A stretch of 64,000 nt of DNA from Paraburkholderia sp. C35 (GCF_003121405.1 NZ_QBUY01000020.1:27602-91601); one strand, 5' to 3'; shown: positions 29,092-37,725, numbered from the stretch's first letter. The notes: a model not told the origin generated them from the sequence alone. Made by a program: numbers and translations.

Positions 29092-29754
29092 ATGCGCATA
29101 CTCCTCGTTGAAGACGACAGAATGATCGCCGAAGGCGTGCGCAAGGCGCTGCGCGGCGAAGGCCTGGCAGTCGACTGGGTGCAGGACGGCGAATCCGCAT
29201 TGAACGCCGTTGCCGGCCAACCCTACGACGTCGTGCTGCTCGATCTCGGCCTGCCGAAGCGCGACGGCCTCGATGTGTTGCGCACCCTGCGCGCTCGCGG
29301 CCATCAGTTGCCCGTGCTGATCGTCACCGCGCGCGACGCCGTCGCCGATCGCGTCAAAGGACTCGACGCCGGCGCCGACGACTATCTCGTCAAACCTTTC
29401 GATCTCGACGAACTCGGCGCGCGCATGCGCGCGCTGATCCGCCGCCAGTCGGGCCGCAGCGAATCGACGATCCGTCACGGCAACCTCACGCTCGACCCCG
29501 CCTCGCATCAGGTAACGCTCGACGGCGCGCCCGTCGCGCTGTCGGCGCGTGAATTCGCGCTGCTCGCCGCGCTGCTCGCGCGGCCGGGCGCCGTGCTGTC
29601 GAAGACCCAGCTCGAAGAGAAGATGTACGGCTGGGGCGAGGAAATCGGCAGCAATACCGTCGAGGTCTACATCCACGCGTTGCGCAAGAAGCTCGGCGCG
29701 GAACTGATCCGCAACGTGCGCGGTCTCGGCTACATGATTGCAAAGGAAGCCTGA
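29092..29754 (+). CDS. OmpR-family response regulator, QseB/PmrA-like
   Basis: A 220-residue response regulator: receiver domain (residues 1-115) with acidic pocket Glu7-Asp8-Asp9 and phosphoacceptor Asp51 in VVLLDLGLPKRDG, conserved Lys in YLVKPF, then a winged-helix DNA-binding domain (about 125-220) ending EVYIHALRKKLGAELIRNVR. The sequence reads closest to QseB/PmrA/TctD types. It is followed after 4 bp by its sensor kinase. A PmrA-type direct repeat lies in front of the downstream protease gene, which is a plausible target. The stimulus is unknown. Confidence 0.9.
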   Translation: MRILLVEDDRMIAEGVRKALRGEGLAVDWVQDGESALNAVAGQPYDVVLLDLGLPKRDGLDVLRTLRARGHQLPVLIVTARDAVADRVKGLDAGADDYLVKPFDLDELGARMRALIRRQSGRSESTIRHGNLTLDPASHQVTLDGAPVALSAREFALLAALLARPGAVLSKTQLEEKMYGWGEEIGSNTVEVYIHALRKKLGAELIRNVRGLGYMIAKEA

Positions 29755-29758
29755 CCTG

Positions 29759-31060
29759 ATGCGTTCGATTCGCCGTCAACTGCTGTTCTGGCTGCTCGCT
29801 ATCGTGTTGCTCGGCGTCGGCATTGCGGGCTGGCTGATTTATCGCCAGGCGCTCGCCGAAGCCAACGAACTGTTCGATTACCAGTTGCAGGAAATCGCCG
29901 CCGCGTTGCCCGCCGAGCCGTTTTCACAGGTGCTCAGTTCGCGTGACACGGGCGACGAAGGCATCGTGCTGCAAATCTGGAATCGCAACGGCGTGCTGAT
30001 GTACTACTCGCATCCGCGCGCGCCGCTCGCGCCGCGCGCCGAACTGGGCTTTTCGACGGAGCGCACCGAGCGCGGCGACTGGCGCGTGTATGGCGCGATC
30101 GTCGGCGATAACGTGGTGCAGCTGGCGCAGCCCGTGTCGGTGCGCAACCGGCTCGCGGCAAACGTCGCCTTGCGCACGCTATGGCCGCTGATTGTGCTGC
30201 TGCCGCTGATGGGCGTGGCCGTGTGGGGCGTGGTCGGGCGCGGGCTTGCGCCGTTGCGGCGCGTGCCGGGCGCGCTCGACACGCGTCACCCCGAAGCGCT
30301 CGATCCGTTGCCCGATTCGCGTCTGCCGCTCGAAGTGCAGCCGCTGGTGCGGGCGCTGAACGGCCTGCTCGAACGGCTCGCGGTTGCGCTCGATACGCAG
30401 AAAGCTTTCGTCGCCGATGCCGCCCACGAACTGCGCACGCCGCTCGCCGCCGTGCAGATCCAGTCACAACTGGTGGCGCGCGCCCACGACGATGCCGAAC
30501 GCCGCGAGGCGCTCAGCGACCTGCAGGCGGGCGTCACGCGCGCGACGCGTCTTGCCGAGCAACTGCTCGCGCTCGCACGCTCCGAACCGGACGGACACGC
30601 GGCAACGGGCAGCGTCGATCTCGACGCGCTCGTGCATGAATGCGTGACGGCGTATCTGCCGCTCGCGCAGAAACGCGGCGTCGATCTCGGCATCGACGCG
30701 AGCGAGCCTGCGACCGTCACCGGCGACACAGAAGCGCTGCGCGTGATGCTCAACAATCTGATCGACAACGCAACCAAGTACACGCCCGACGGCGGCCGCG
30801 TCGATGTATGCGTGCGCGTCGAAAACGGCCGGCCCGTCGTGCAGATTGCCGATAGCGGACCCGGCATTCCCGCCGACGAACGCAACCGCGTATTCGACCG
30901 TTTCTACCGTGTCGGCGCAGGCGCGAATCGCGCGCGCACCGATGTCGCGGGCAGCGGCCTTGGTCTTGCGATCGTGCGCAGGATCGCGCTCCAGCACCAC
31001 GCGCAAGTCACGCTCGACGACTCCGCGTCGGGCGGTCTGCGGGTCAGCGTGCGCTTCTGA
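29759..31060 (+). CDS. Sensor histidine kinase, QseC/PmrB-like
   Basis: A 433-residue inner-membrane sensor. Transmembrane helices lie at about 8-28 and 140-160 around a periplasmic sensor domain of about 110 residues. A HAMP-like linker follows, then the H-box VADAAHELRTPLAAVQ with phosphorylated His223, the N-box NNLIDNATKYTPDGG, the G1 box ADSGPGIPADE and G2 box GSGLGLAIVRRI. It is immediately downstream of the response regulator and 124 bp upstream of the Do protease. The ATG at 29759 starts 4 bases after the regulator stop. Confidence 0.92.
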   Translation: MRSIRRQLLFWLLAIVLLGVGIAGWLIYRQALAEANELFDYQLQEIAAALPAEPFSQVLSSRDTGDEGIVLQIWNRNGVLMYYSHPRAPLAPRAELGFSTERTERGDWRVYGAIVGDNVVQLAQPVSVRNRLAANVALRTLWPLIVLLPLMGVAVWGVVGRGLAPLRRVPGALDTRHPEALDPLPDSRLPLEVQPLVRALNGLLERLAVALDTQKAFVADAAHELRTPLAAVQIQSQLVARAHDDAERREALSDLQAGVTRATRLAEQLLALARSEPDGHAATGSVDLDALVHECVTAYLPLAQKRGVDLGIDASEPATVTGDTEALRVMLNNLIDNATKYTPDGGRVDVCVRVENGRPVVQIADSGPGIPADERNRVFDRFYRVGAGANRARTDVAGSGLGLAIVRRIALQHHAQVTLDDSASGGLRVSVRF

Positions 31061-31109
31061 ATCGCCTGTCAGGCGAGCCTTCCCGAAGGCTTACATCGCG
31101 TAGGCGTTG

Positions 31110-31126
31110 TTTAAGATTGATTTAAG
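31110..31126 (+). promoter_or_regulatory. PmrA/QseB-like direct-repeat box
   Basis: TTTAAG-ATTGA-TTTAAG at 31110-31126 fits the YTTAAK-N5-YTTAAK pattern known for PmrA and related regulators. It lies 58 bp upstream of the Do-protease ATG, right after the two-component operon. Confidence 0.55.
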
Positions 31127-31184
31127 CGACGCCACGTACTCTTTGCTTCATCGAAGAATCAACTCTCCCAATCAGGAGTACACG

Positions 31185-32708
31185 ATGAACGCAAAAATGC
31201 TGACCCGTAGCGCCGTTGCAGCGGCAGTCGTTATCGCATTGTCGGCGGGCTATGTGGCCGGCCATCGCAACGTGCCCGCGCCCGAAGTGATTTCGCCCGC
31301 GGCCGCCGCGATGATGCCTGCGGAAGCTGCGGCAAAGACGGGCATTCCCGATTTCTCGGGCCTGGTCGAAACGTATGGGCCTGCTGTCGTCAACATCAGC
31401 GCGAAGCACGTCGTGAAGCAGACGGCTTATCGCGGCGGCAATGGCGGCAACGGCGGTAACGCCGGTCAGCTGCCCATCGACCCGAGCGATCCGTTCTACC
31501 AGTTCTACAAGCACTTCTTCGGCGGCCAGATGCCGGGCGGACAAGGCCCGAATGGCGGCGGCGATGACGGCGACCGTCCGAGCGCGAGCCTCGGCTCGGG
31601 CTTCATCATCAGCAGCGACGGTTATGTGCTGACTAACGCGCACGTAGTCGATGGCGCGAACGTCGTGACGGTGAAGCTCACCGACAAGCGCGAGTACAAG
31701 GCCAAGGTGGTCGGTGCGGACAAGCAGTCGGACGTCGCCGTGCTGAAGATCGACGCGAAGGATCTGCCGACCGTGAAGATCGGCGATCCGCGTGCGAGCA
31801 AGGTCGGTCAGTGGGTCGTCGCGATCGGCTCGCCTTACGGTTTCGACAATACGGTGACGTCGGGCATCATCAGCGCGAAGTCGCGCTCGCTGCCGGACGA
31901 GAACTACACGCCGTTCATCCAGACCGACGTGCCCGTGAATCCGGGTAACTCGGGTGGTCCGCTGTTCAATCTGCAAGGCGAAGTGATCGGCATCAACTCG
32001 ATGATCTATTCGCAGACGGGCGGCTTCCAGGGCCTTTCGTTCGCCATCCCGATCAATGAGGCGATGAAGGTCAAGGACGATCTCGTCAAGACGGGTCACG
32101 TAAGCCGTGGGCGACTCGGTGTCGCTGTGCAGAGCGTGAACCAGACGCTGGCGGATTCGTTCGGCATGAAGAAGCCGCAAGGCGCGCTGGTGAGTTCCGT
32201 CGATCCGGGCGGCCCCGCTGCGAAGGCAGGCTTGCAGCCGGGTGACGTGATCCTGTCGGTGAATGGCGTCGACGTGGCGGATTCGTCGTCGCTGCCGTCG
32301 CAGATCGCGGGTATCGCGCCGGGCACGCAGGCCAACGTCCAAGTGTGGCGCGACAAGTCGACGAAAGACCTGAAGGTGACGATCGGTTCGCTGTCGGACG
32401 TGAAAACCGCGTCCAACGACGATAGCGGCCCGGCGCAGATGCAAGGCCGCCTCGGCGTCGCCGTGCGTCCGCTCACGCCGCAGGAAAAGAGCGGCGCGTC
32501 GGTATCGCACGGTCTGCTGGTGCAGGATGCGAGCGGCGCGGCAGCCAGCGCAGGCATCCAGCCGGGCGACGTGATTCTGGCCGTCAACGGCCGGTCGGTG
32601 TCGAGCATCGATCAGTTGAAGCAGGCCGTGTCGGCGGCGGGCAATAGCATTGCGCTGCTGATCCAGCGCGATAACTCGCAGATCTTCGTGCCTGTCGATC
32701 TGGGCTGA
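31185..32708 (+). CDS. Do-family (DegP/MucD-like) periplasmic serine protease
   Basis: A 507-residue HtrA-type protease and chaperone for misfolded envelope proteins. An N-terminal signal/anchor (about 5-25) is followed by a trypsin-like domain with catalytic His153 (LTNAHVVDGAN), Asp183 (SDVAVLKID) and Ser256 (NPGNSGGPLF), then two PDZ domains (about 300-390 and 410-500). A Gly/Asn/Pro-rich loop occupies 83-130. The ATG at 31185 has CAGGAGTACACG upstream. It probably responds to the neighbouring two-component system. Whether it is closest to DegP, DegQ or MucD cannot be settled by eye. Confidence 0.93.
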   Translation: MNAKMLTRSAVAAAVVIALSAGYVAGHRNVPAPEVISPAAAAMMPAEAAAKTGIPDFSGLVETYGPAVVNISAKHVVKQTAYRGGNGGNGGNAGQLPIDPSDPFYQFYKHFFGGQMPGGQGPNGGGDDGDRPSASLGSGFIISSDGYVLTNAHVVDGANVVTVKLTDKREYKAKVVGADKQSDVAVLKIDAKDLPTVKIGDPRASKVGQWVVAIGSPYGFDNTVTSGIISAKSRSLPDENYTPFIQTDVPVNPGNSGGPLFNLQGEVIGINSMIYSQTGGFQGLSFAIPINEAMKVKDDLVKTGHVSRGRLGVAVQSVNQTLADSFGMKKPQGALVSSVDPGGPAAKAGLQPGDVILSVNGVDVADSSSLPSQIAGIAPGTQANVQVWRDKSTKDLKVTIGSLSDVKTASNDDSGPAQMQGRLGVAVRPLTPQEKSGASVSHGLLVQDASGAAASAGIQPGDVILAVNGRSVSSIDQLKQAVSAAGNSIALLIQRDNSQIFVPVDLG

Positions 32709-32816
32709 TGGCGAAACAGGCGGAGGGGCTGGCCGGCACGGCAGCATCCGCCGGTAAAAGCTGCCGTGCGTAGGAAAAATTGCCAGCTTCGCCGTTATCA
32801 GGCGCAGCGCGCAATG

Positions 32817-32852
32817 AAAGGAACAGGCCCGATTTTCGGGCCTGTTCCTTTT
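32817..32852 (+). terminator. Intrinsic terminator after Do protease
   Basis: AAAGGAACAGGCCCGA (32817-32832) pairs with TCGGGCCTGTTCCTTTT (32836-32852); the stem is about 16 bp with a 3-base loop and a T-rich end. It separates the protease from the small exported protein gene. Confidence 0.9.
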
Positions 32853-32940
32853 GGTGGACAACGTTTCGCGGCATGGGCATGCAGATTGCGTGCGGATACG
32901 CGTCCAGACTGTTTGGGATTGCCCAAAAAGGAGCCACGCA

Positions 32941-33438
32941 ATGATCCATCGTCGCATCGTCGCCCGCGCCGTTTCGGCTGCGGCTGCGACTGTTCTTACG
33001 CTCGGCCTCGCGGGCGGCGCGTACGCGCAGCAGGCCAGCGGAACCACGGGCGGCAGCACGTCCGATGACACCAGCGCCGGCAACACCAATGGCGGCGGTC
33101 TGCCACAAGTGCAGCAGCAGGGCGACGTGTCTTACACGTCGGGCGGCGTCGGCCTCGACGAATCGAAGGCGCTGCAGGCCGCGCAGAGCCAGTGGCCGTT
33201 GTCGCTGCGCTTCACGGGTCCCGGTTCCGATTTTCTCGCCGACGTGAAAGTGAAGATCGTCGATGCGCACGGCGGCAGCGTGCTCGACACCACGTCGCGC
33301 GGACCTTATATGTTGGTCAAACTGCGTCCTGGCCGCTACACGGTGCACGCAGCCTACAAGCAGGACGACCAGACGAAACCCGTCACCATTCCGGCAAAGG
33401 GCACGGCGAAGGCCGCGTTCTACTGGAAGACCCAGTAA
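32941..33438 (+). CDS. Small exported protein with carboxypeptidase regulatory-like (beta-sandwich) domain
   Basis: A 165-residue protein with a clear Sec signal peptide ending AGGAYA-QQ (about residue 28). A Gly/Ser/Thr/Gln-rich linker (30-65) leads to a domain with VKVKIVDAHGGSVLDTTSRG and YMLVKLRPGRYTVHAAYKQD, the pattern of transthyretin/CNA-B-like beta-sandwich repeats. It ends KAAFYWKTQ. The ATG at 32941 has AAAGGAG 8 bases upstream. It is probably periplasmic and may bind envelope components; no function can be assigned. It is monocistronic after the terminator at 32817-32852. Confidence 0.75.
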   Translation: MIHRRIVARAVSAAAATVLTLGLAGGAYAQQASGTTGGSTSDDTSAGNTNGGGLPQVQQQGDVSYTSGGVGLDESKALQAAQSQWPLSLRFTGPGSDFLADVKVKIVDAHGGSVLDTTSRGPYMLVKLRPGRYTVHAAYKQDDQTKPVTIPAKGTAKAAFYWKTQ

Positions 33439-33829
33439 ACCCGCGCATCGCGGCAGGCACACAGACGGCGGAATCGAAGGGGGAAGGGCTGTGTCGTTCC
33501 GCCGCCGCATCCCACATGGACGACTGAAAAGCGCGCAACCGACGCGCCGGCGCAACATTTGAGATGTGGCAACCGCTACACAATCGGTACAGACCCGATG
33601 CCGACACGATGCCTTAACGAAGGTCGCGCAGTCGCGTCGGGTTTGATCAATAATGAAGCCACGGACACGCTCCGTGGCTTTCGCGTTTCTGAAGCCAGCG
33701 CTGGGTGCCCGGGGGACGCGCACCGCACGGGCATGACGGGTCGGCGCGCGACACGGATGCCGGGCTGGCGGTCCAGCCGGGTGGCTGATCGGAGCGGCGC
33801 GCACGTGCCAGCAGCGGAGTGGATCACAC
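33439..33829. other. 391-bp intergenic region with one hairpin
   Basis: No convincing gene is visible here. The only clear structure is the hairpin at 33656-33680. A frame at 33559-33870 overlaps the next gene and lacks protein-like features. Confidence 0.5.
33656..33690 (+). terminator. Terminator-like hairpin upstream of DUF427 gene
   Basis: AAGCCACGGA (33656-33665) pairs with TCCGTGGCTT (33671-33680) in a perfect 10-bp stem with a 5-base loop, followed by TCGCGTTTC. The T tract is poor. It lies 218 bp after the preceding stop, which is far for that gene's terminator and leaves room for a small RNA ending here. Confidence 0.5.
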
Positions 33830-34285
33830 ATGAACGTTGCCTCATCCGGCGCGAGCGCCGAAGACGCTGACAGCGGCAGGGCCGGGCATGGCGGCAATGT
33901 GTCCGCTGGTGTGCCAGCGCACGGCGGCGCGTCAGACGCCGGCCATACGATTACCATCACGGCCAACCGGCATCGGGTGCGCGTGATCCATCAGGGCGTG
34001 ACGTTTGCGGACACGCAGGCCGGTTTCACGCTGAGCGAAACGGACTGTCCCGACGTGTTTTATTTTCCCCGCGCCGATGTCAACATGGCGCGGCTCGAAC
34101 GTTCGACTCATACGTCGCAATGCCCGCACAAGGGGGACGCGACGTACTTCCATCTGCGCACGGAAGACGAGAAGATCGAGAATGCAGTCTGGACTTATGA
34201 AAAACCGCTGGAGCGGGTGAAGCAGATCGCGGGGTATCTGGCGTTTTACGCATCGCGTGTCGACCGCATCGATCAGACATCCTGA
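33830..34285 (+). CDS. DUF427 family protein
   Basis: A 151-residue protein of the DUF427 family, of unknown function. The conserved part (about 40-145) holds NRHRVRVIHQGVTFADTQAG, DVFYFPRADVNMARLERST, HTSQCPHKGDATYFHL and ENAVWTYEKPLERVKQIAGY; the CPHKG block is the family hallmark. The first 38 residues are Gly/Ala/Ser-rich and probably disordered. It lies 33 bp upstream of an SRPBCC-domain gene, so the two are likely co-transcribed. Confidence 0.88.
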   Translation: MNVASSGASAEDADSGRAGHGGNVSAGVPAHGGASDAGHTITITANRHRVRVIHQGVTFADTQAGFTLSETDCPDVFYFPRADVNMARLERSTHTSQCPHKGDATYFHLRTEDEKIENAVWTYEKPLERVKQIAGYLAFYASRVDRIDQTS

Positions 34286-34318
34286 TCCCGCAGTCGCACG
34301 GCAATCGGGGAGGCTGCC

Positions 34319-35065
34319 ATGGAATTAAACGACGCGTTGAGAGTGCCGCTGTCGCCGTCCGAGGTCTGGGACGCGCTGCAGGATCTCGCGTTGCTGCGCG
34401 CGAGTCTCGACAATTGCGAGTCCTTGCGCCGTTTCCAGGGCGGCGAATATCTGCTGACCATGACGGTCCCGCTCGGGCCGTTGCGTGCGCACTATCACAT
34501 CCGCGCACTCGTCGCGAGCGAGGACGGCGCGCATAGCGCCAAGCCGCATCGCACGCTGAACTTCAAGGCGCGCGCCGAGGGCGTCGGTTCGCTGCGTGGA
34601 CAGATCGATGTGTCGCTGCGCACCGACGATCATCTCCACTTGCCCGGACGCGGGCCGAGCACGCGTATCGACTATTCGGTGTGGGCGACCTCGACGGGGC
34701 CGCTGTCCGAACTGCCTGCGCGGCAGATCGAAAACGCGCTGCACGAACTCGCCGACGATTTCTTTACGGAATTCTGCGCCGTCGTGCAGGCGAAGCACGG
34801 CACGGGGCCGAACCGTGCGAAGGGCGTGCAGGGCAGGCGTCAGCATGTGTTTCTGCGGCCAATCAGTTTGTCCGGCGTCGCGCGCCGCGCGCGGCTGCAC
34901 GAACAGCAGCACGGCGGCACGCTGACGGGCCGCGCCGCGCATTCGCTGCTGCATGGCTTGCATCACGAGCACGATCCGCATGTGCTGCCGCACTGGGCGT
35001 GGGCCGCGATGATTTTCTTCGTCGCGCTGCTGCTGTACGTCGCTCACTATTTCACACAAGGCTAG
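34319..35065 (+). CDS. SRPBCC (CoxG-like) domain protein with C-terminal membrane anchor
   Basis: A 248-residue protein. Residues 1-150 resemble the CoxG/START-like SRPBCC fold: MELNDALRVPLSPSEVWDAL at the start and TGPLSELPARQIENALHELA at the helix end. The C-terminal part has a His-rich stretch (HSLLHGLHHEHDPHVLPHW) followed by one hydrophobic helix AMIFFVALLLYVAHYF. CoxG proteins anchor CO dehydrogenase accessory complexes at the membrane, but no cox genes are near, so that role is not supported here. It probably binds a lipid or hydrophobic ligand at the inner membrane. Confidence 0.8.
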   Translation: MELNDALRVPLSPSEVWDALQDLALLRASLDNCESLRRFQGGEYLLTMTVPLGPLRAHYHIRALVASEDGAHSAKPHRTLNFKARAEGVGSLRGQIDVSLRTDDHLHLPGRGPSTRIDYSVWATSTGPLSELPARQIENALHELADDFFTEFCAVVQAKHGTGPNRAKGVQGRRQHVFLRPISLSGVARRARLHEQQHGGTLTGRAAHSLLHGLHHEHDPHVLPHWAWAAMIFFVALLLYVAHYFTQG

Positions 35066-35099
35066 CCGCCGGGAAACGTGCCCGTTTCAGGCGGCTGCT

Positions 35100-36206
35100 T
35101 CACACGCCGCGAAAATCGCGCCGCCACGCGGACGGTGACGTTCTGAACGCATCGGTGAAATGCTGGCGAAGCGATGCCGTCGAACCGAATCCCGCCATCG
35201 CCGCAATCGTCTCGATCGATTCGTCGCTGCTTTCTAGCAGTTGCTGCGCCCGCGCGAGCCGTTGCGCCAGCAGCCATGCGCTCACCGTCGTCCCCGTCGC
35301 CGCCTTGAAATGCCGCGTGAAAGTGCGGCGGCTCATCGCTGCGCGCGCGGCCAGCGAGTCGAGCGTATGCGGCGCGTCGAGCGAACCGTTCACCCAGTCG
35401 AGCAGCGCGGAGAGGCGATTGCCGCGCATGTCGGGCGGTATCGGCTGCTGGACGAATTGCGCCTGACCGCCCTGGCGGTGCGGCGACACGACCAGGCGCC
35501 GCGCGATGTAGTTCGCGCTCTCCGCACCGCACAGCTTGCGCACGACGTGCAGGCAGCAATCGAGTCCCGCCGCCGTGCCCGCCGAAGTCAGGATGTCGCC
35601 GTCGTCGACATACAGCACCTGCGGATCGACCTTCACGTGGGGAAAGCGCTGCGCGAAATCGGCGGCCCACGCCCAGTGCGTGGTGGCGGGACGTCCGTCG
35701 AGCAGTCCTGCCGCGGCGAGCACGTATGCGCCGAGACACAAGCCGACCAGTTGCGCGCCACGGGCGTGTGCCGCGCGCAAGGCGTCGAGCAGCGCGGCGG
35801 GCGGCGCTTCGTCGGGATCGCGCCAGGTGGGCACGATGATGGTGTCGGCATCGGCGAGCGCGTCCAGTCCGTGCGGCGCGGCGATCGAGAAACCGGCGGT
35901 GGTCGACAGCGGGCCCGCGTCGATCGAGCAGACGCGGAACTCGAAGCCGAGCACGCCGCCATCGCTGCGGTCTTCGGCAAACACGACGCACGGTACGGAC
36001 AGATGGAACGGGCTGATGCCGTCGAAGGCGACGGCCGCCACGACGTGCGGTGTTTTCGGCACGGTGCGGCAGGTCGCGTCTTCGGCGCGGTCGGTGCGCG
36101 TGTGCGGTGTCGTTTCGGGCAAGGGTTTGTTCATCGGGTTTGGCGAGGACTTCACAGCGTGCTTCGCGATTGGCTTCGTACGGGCGCGGATAGCCGGGCG
36201 GGCCAT
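35100..36206 (-). CDS. GlxA-family transcriptional regulator (DJ-1/PfpI + AraC)
   Basis: A 368-residue regulator with an N-terminal DJ-1/PfpI-like class I glutamine amidotransferase domain (about 55-230, elbow LVGLCLGAYVLAAAG) and a C-terminal AraC/XylS double HTH (about 260-365, with LAARAAMSRRTFTRHFKAAT and IETIAAMAGFGSTASLRQHF). The ATG at 36206 has an excellent AGGAGGTCACG ribosome binding site, which favours it over the ATG at 36134. It diverges from an isochorismatase-family gene, its likely target. The ligand is unknown. Confidence 0.9.
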   Translation of the reverse strand: MARPAIRARTKPIAKHAVKSSPNPMNKPLPETTPHTRTDRAEDATCRTVPKTPHVVAAVAFDGISPFHLSVPCVVFAEDRSDGGVLGFEFRVCSIDAGPLSTTAGFSIAAPHGLDALADADTIIVPTWRDPDEAPPAALLDALRAAHARGAQLVGLCLGAYVLAAAGLLDGRPATTHWAWAADFAQRFPHVKVDPQVLYVDDGDILTSAGTAAGLDCCLHVVRKLCGAESANYIARRLVVSPHRQGGQAQFVQQPIPPDMRGNRLSALLDWVNGSLDAPHTLDSLAARAAMSRRTFTRHFKAATGTTVSAWLLAQRLARAQQLLESSDESIETIAAMAGFGSTASLRQHFTDAFRTSPSAWRRDFRGV

Positions 36207-36362
36207 CGTGACCTCCTGTTCGAGAGTACGAGAATACGAATGGCCCGATCCTAGCGAAAATTGTCGTTCGGGTCACTGTCGGGCCCGGGCTGGAACGCGA
36301 ACAATGCGGACATCGCGGCTGCATCGGGCAGCCGCCGTTTCCAGCCATCAAGGAGAGTTGCC

Positions 36363-36992
36363 ATGCCGACGCCACGCCGCGCCCTGATCGTCATCGATGT
36401 CCAGAACGAATACGTGACGGGCGACCTGCCGATCGAATATCCGGACGTGCAGACGTCGCTTGCGAACATCGGCCGCGCCATCGACGCCGCGCATGCCGCG
36501 CAGATTCCCGTCGTCGTCGTGCAGAACTTCACGCCGCCCGGCGCGCCGATCTTCGCGCGCGGCAGCGAGGGTGCGGCGTTGCACGAGGTCGTGGCATCGC
36601 GCCAGCACGATCACCTTATCGAAAAAGCGCTGCCGAGCGCATTCACCGATACCGATCTGGCCGACTGGCTCGCCTCACGCGAAATCGACACGCTCACGGT
36701 GGTCGGTTACATGACGCACAACTGCAACGCATCGACGGTCGTGCACGCACTGCATATGGGGCTTGCCGTCGAATATCTGCACGACGCGACGGGCTCCGTG
36801 CCTTACGAGAACAGCGCAGGCTTTGCGAGCGCCGAGGAGATTCATCGCGTGTTCTGCGTGGTGTTGCAGTCGCGCTTTGCGGCGGTCGCGAGCACGCAGC
36901 AGTGGATTGCCGCCGTGCAATCCGGCGGTGAACTGGAGCGCGGGGGAATCTACTCGTCGAACCAGAAAGCGCGCGCGAAGGCGACGGCCTGA
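36363..36992 (+). CDS. Isochorismatase-family cysteine hydrolase
   Basis: A 209-residue enzyme of the isochorismatase/nicotinamidase superfamily. The catalytic triad is visible as Asp12 (LIVIDVQNEY), Lys89 (LIEKALPSAF) and Cys121 (YMTHNCNAST). Family members hydrolyse amide or vinyl-ether bonds in small metabolites. The ATG at 36363 has AAGGAGAGTTGCC upstream. It lies 157 bp from the divergent GlxA-type regulator, a pairing seen for inducible catabolic hydrolases. Confidence 0.88.
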   Translation: MPTPRRALIVIDVQNEYVTGDLPIEYPDVQTSLANIGRAIDAAHAAQIPVVVVQNFTPPGAPIFARGSEGAALHEVVASRQHDHLIEKALPSAFTDTDLADWLASREIDTLTVVGYMTHNCNASTVVHALHMGLAVEYLHDATGSVPYENSAGFASAEEIHRVFCVVLQSRFAAVASTQQWIAAVQSGGELERGGIYSSNQKARAKATA

Positions 36993-37089
36993 ATCAGGAG
37001 GTAAGGAGCTAAGGATGAAAGGGCGCCGCTGCGCGCGGCGTCCGGACGGTGCTTCAGCGCTTGCTCACCGTCAACGCACGCAAAAAACG

Positions 37090-37725
37090 TCAGACGCCCA
37101 TGCGCAGCGCCGGGCTGCGCAGCGCGTCGATCATGCTTTCGACCATCTGCCGCGCGTGCCGGCCGAAGTCCAGCACGTCCGGCACGAACAGCATGTCCTT
37201 CAGCGATCCGCTGATGAACGCATGCACCATCGATGCCGCCACCGACACATTCATGTCTGCAGGCAGCTGCCCCTTGGAGATCGCGTTGCGCATGCCCGCC
37301 TGGATGCTCGCGAGGCTTTCGCGCATGGTGTTCTGATAGCGCGCCATCACAGGCCCCATCTCTTCGACGAACTCGCACTTGTGAAACAGGATGTCGAACA
37401 CCCGGCGGCGATGCGGGTCGTTGGCGGTGTCGCGCAGACATACGGTGCAGATATCGACCAGACGGCCGAGCGGATCAGCCTCGTTGGGATCGACGGACGC
37501 GGCTTTCAGCTCGTCGAGCGGCAGCAGCACGCGGTCGAACATTTCCGTGAAGAGCTCGCCCTTGTTGGCGAAGTGCCAGTAGATCGCGCCACGCGTGACG
37601 CCTGCCGTCTGCGCGATCTCCGCCAGCGAAGTGCGCGACACGCCTTTCTCTGAAAACACCTGCTCTGCTGCATCGAGGATGCGGGTGCGCGTCTCTTGCG
37701 CTTCTTCCTTGGTTCTACGGACCAT
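37090..37725 (-). CDS. TetR-family repressor of RND efflux operon (AcrR/BpeR-like)
   Basis: A 211-residue TetR repressor. The N-terminal HTH (about 10-56, with SLAEIAQTAGVTRGAIYWHF and ANKGELF) is nearly canonical for AcrR/TtgR proteins, and the C-terminal domain (DILFHKCEFVEEMGPV) is the AcrR type. It lies divergent from the three-gene RND efflux operon, with an AcrR-like palindrome between them, so it should repress that operon until an inducer binds. The ATG at 37725 begins the conserved MVRRTKEEAQETRTRILDAA; the longer frame to 37866 would run into the operator. Confidence 0.93.
   Translation of the reverse strand: MVRRTKEEAQETRTRILDAAEQVFSEKGVSRTSLAEIAQTAGVTRGAIYWHFANKGELFTEMFDRVLLPLDELKAASVDPNEADPLGRLVDICTVCLRDTANDPHRRRVFDILFHKCEFVEEMGPVMARYQNTMRESLASIQAGMRNAISKGQLPADMNVSVAASMVHAFISGSLKDMLFVPDVLDFGRHARQMVESMIDALRSPALRMGV

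Noticed and set aside
31122-33089. 655-residue minus-strand open frame
   Set aside because: It is antisense to the Do protease, crosses a strong terminator, and shows no protein motifs.
33559-33870. 103-codon plus-strand frame before DUF427
   Set aside because: It crosses the hairpin at 33656-33680, overlaps the DUF427 start and has no recognisable features.
34319-35065. CO dehydrogenase accessory (coxG) assignment for the SRPBCC protein
   Set aside because: No cox genes are nearby and the C-terminal His-rich, single-helix anchor is not diagnostic, so only the fold is named.
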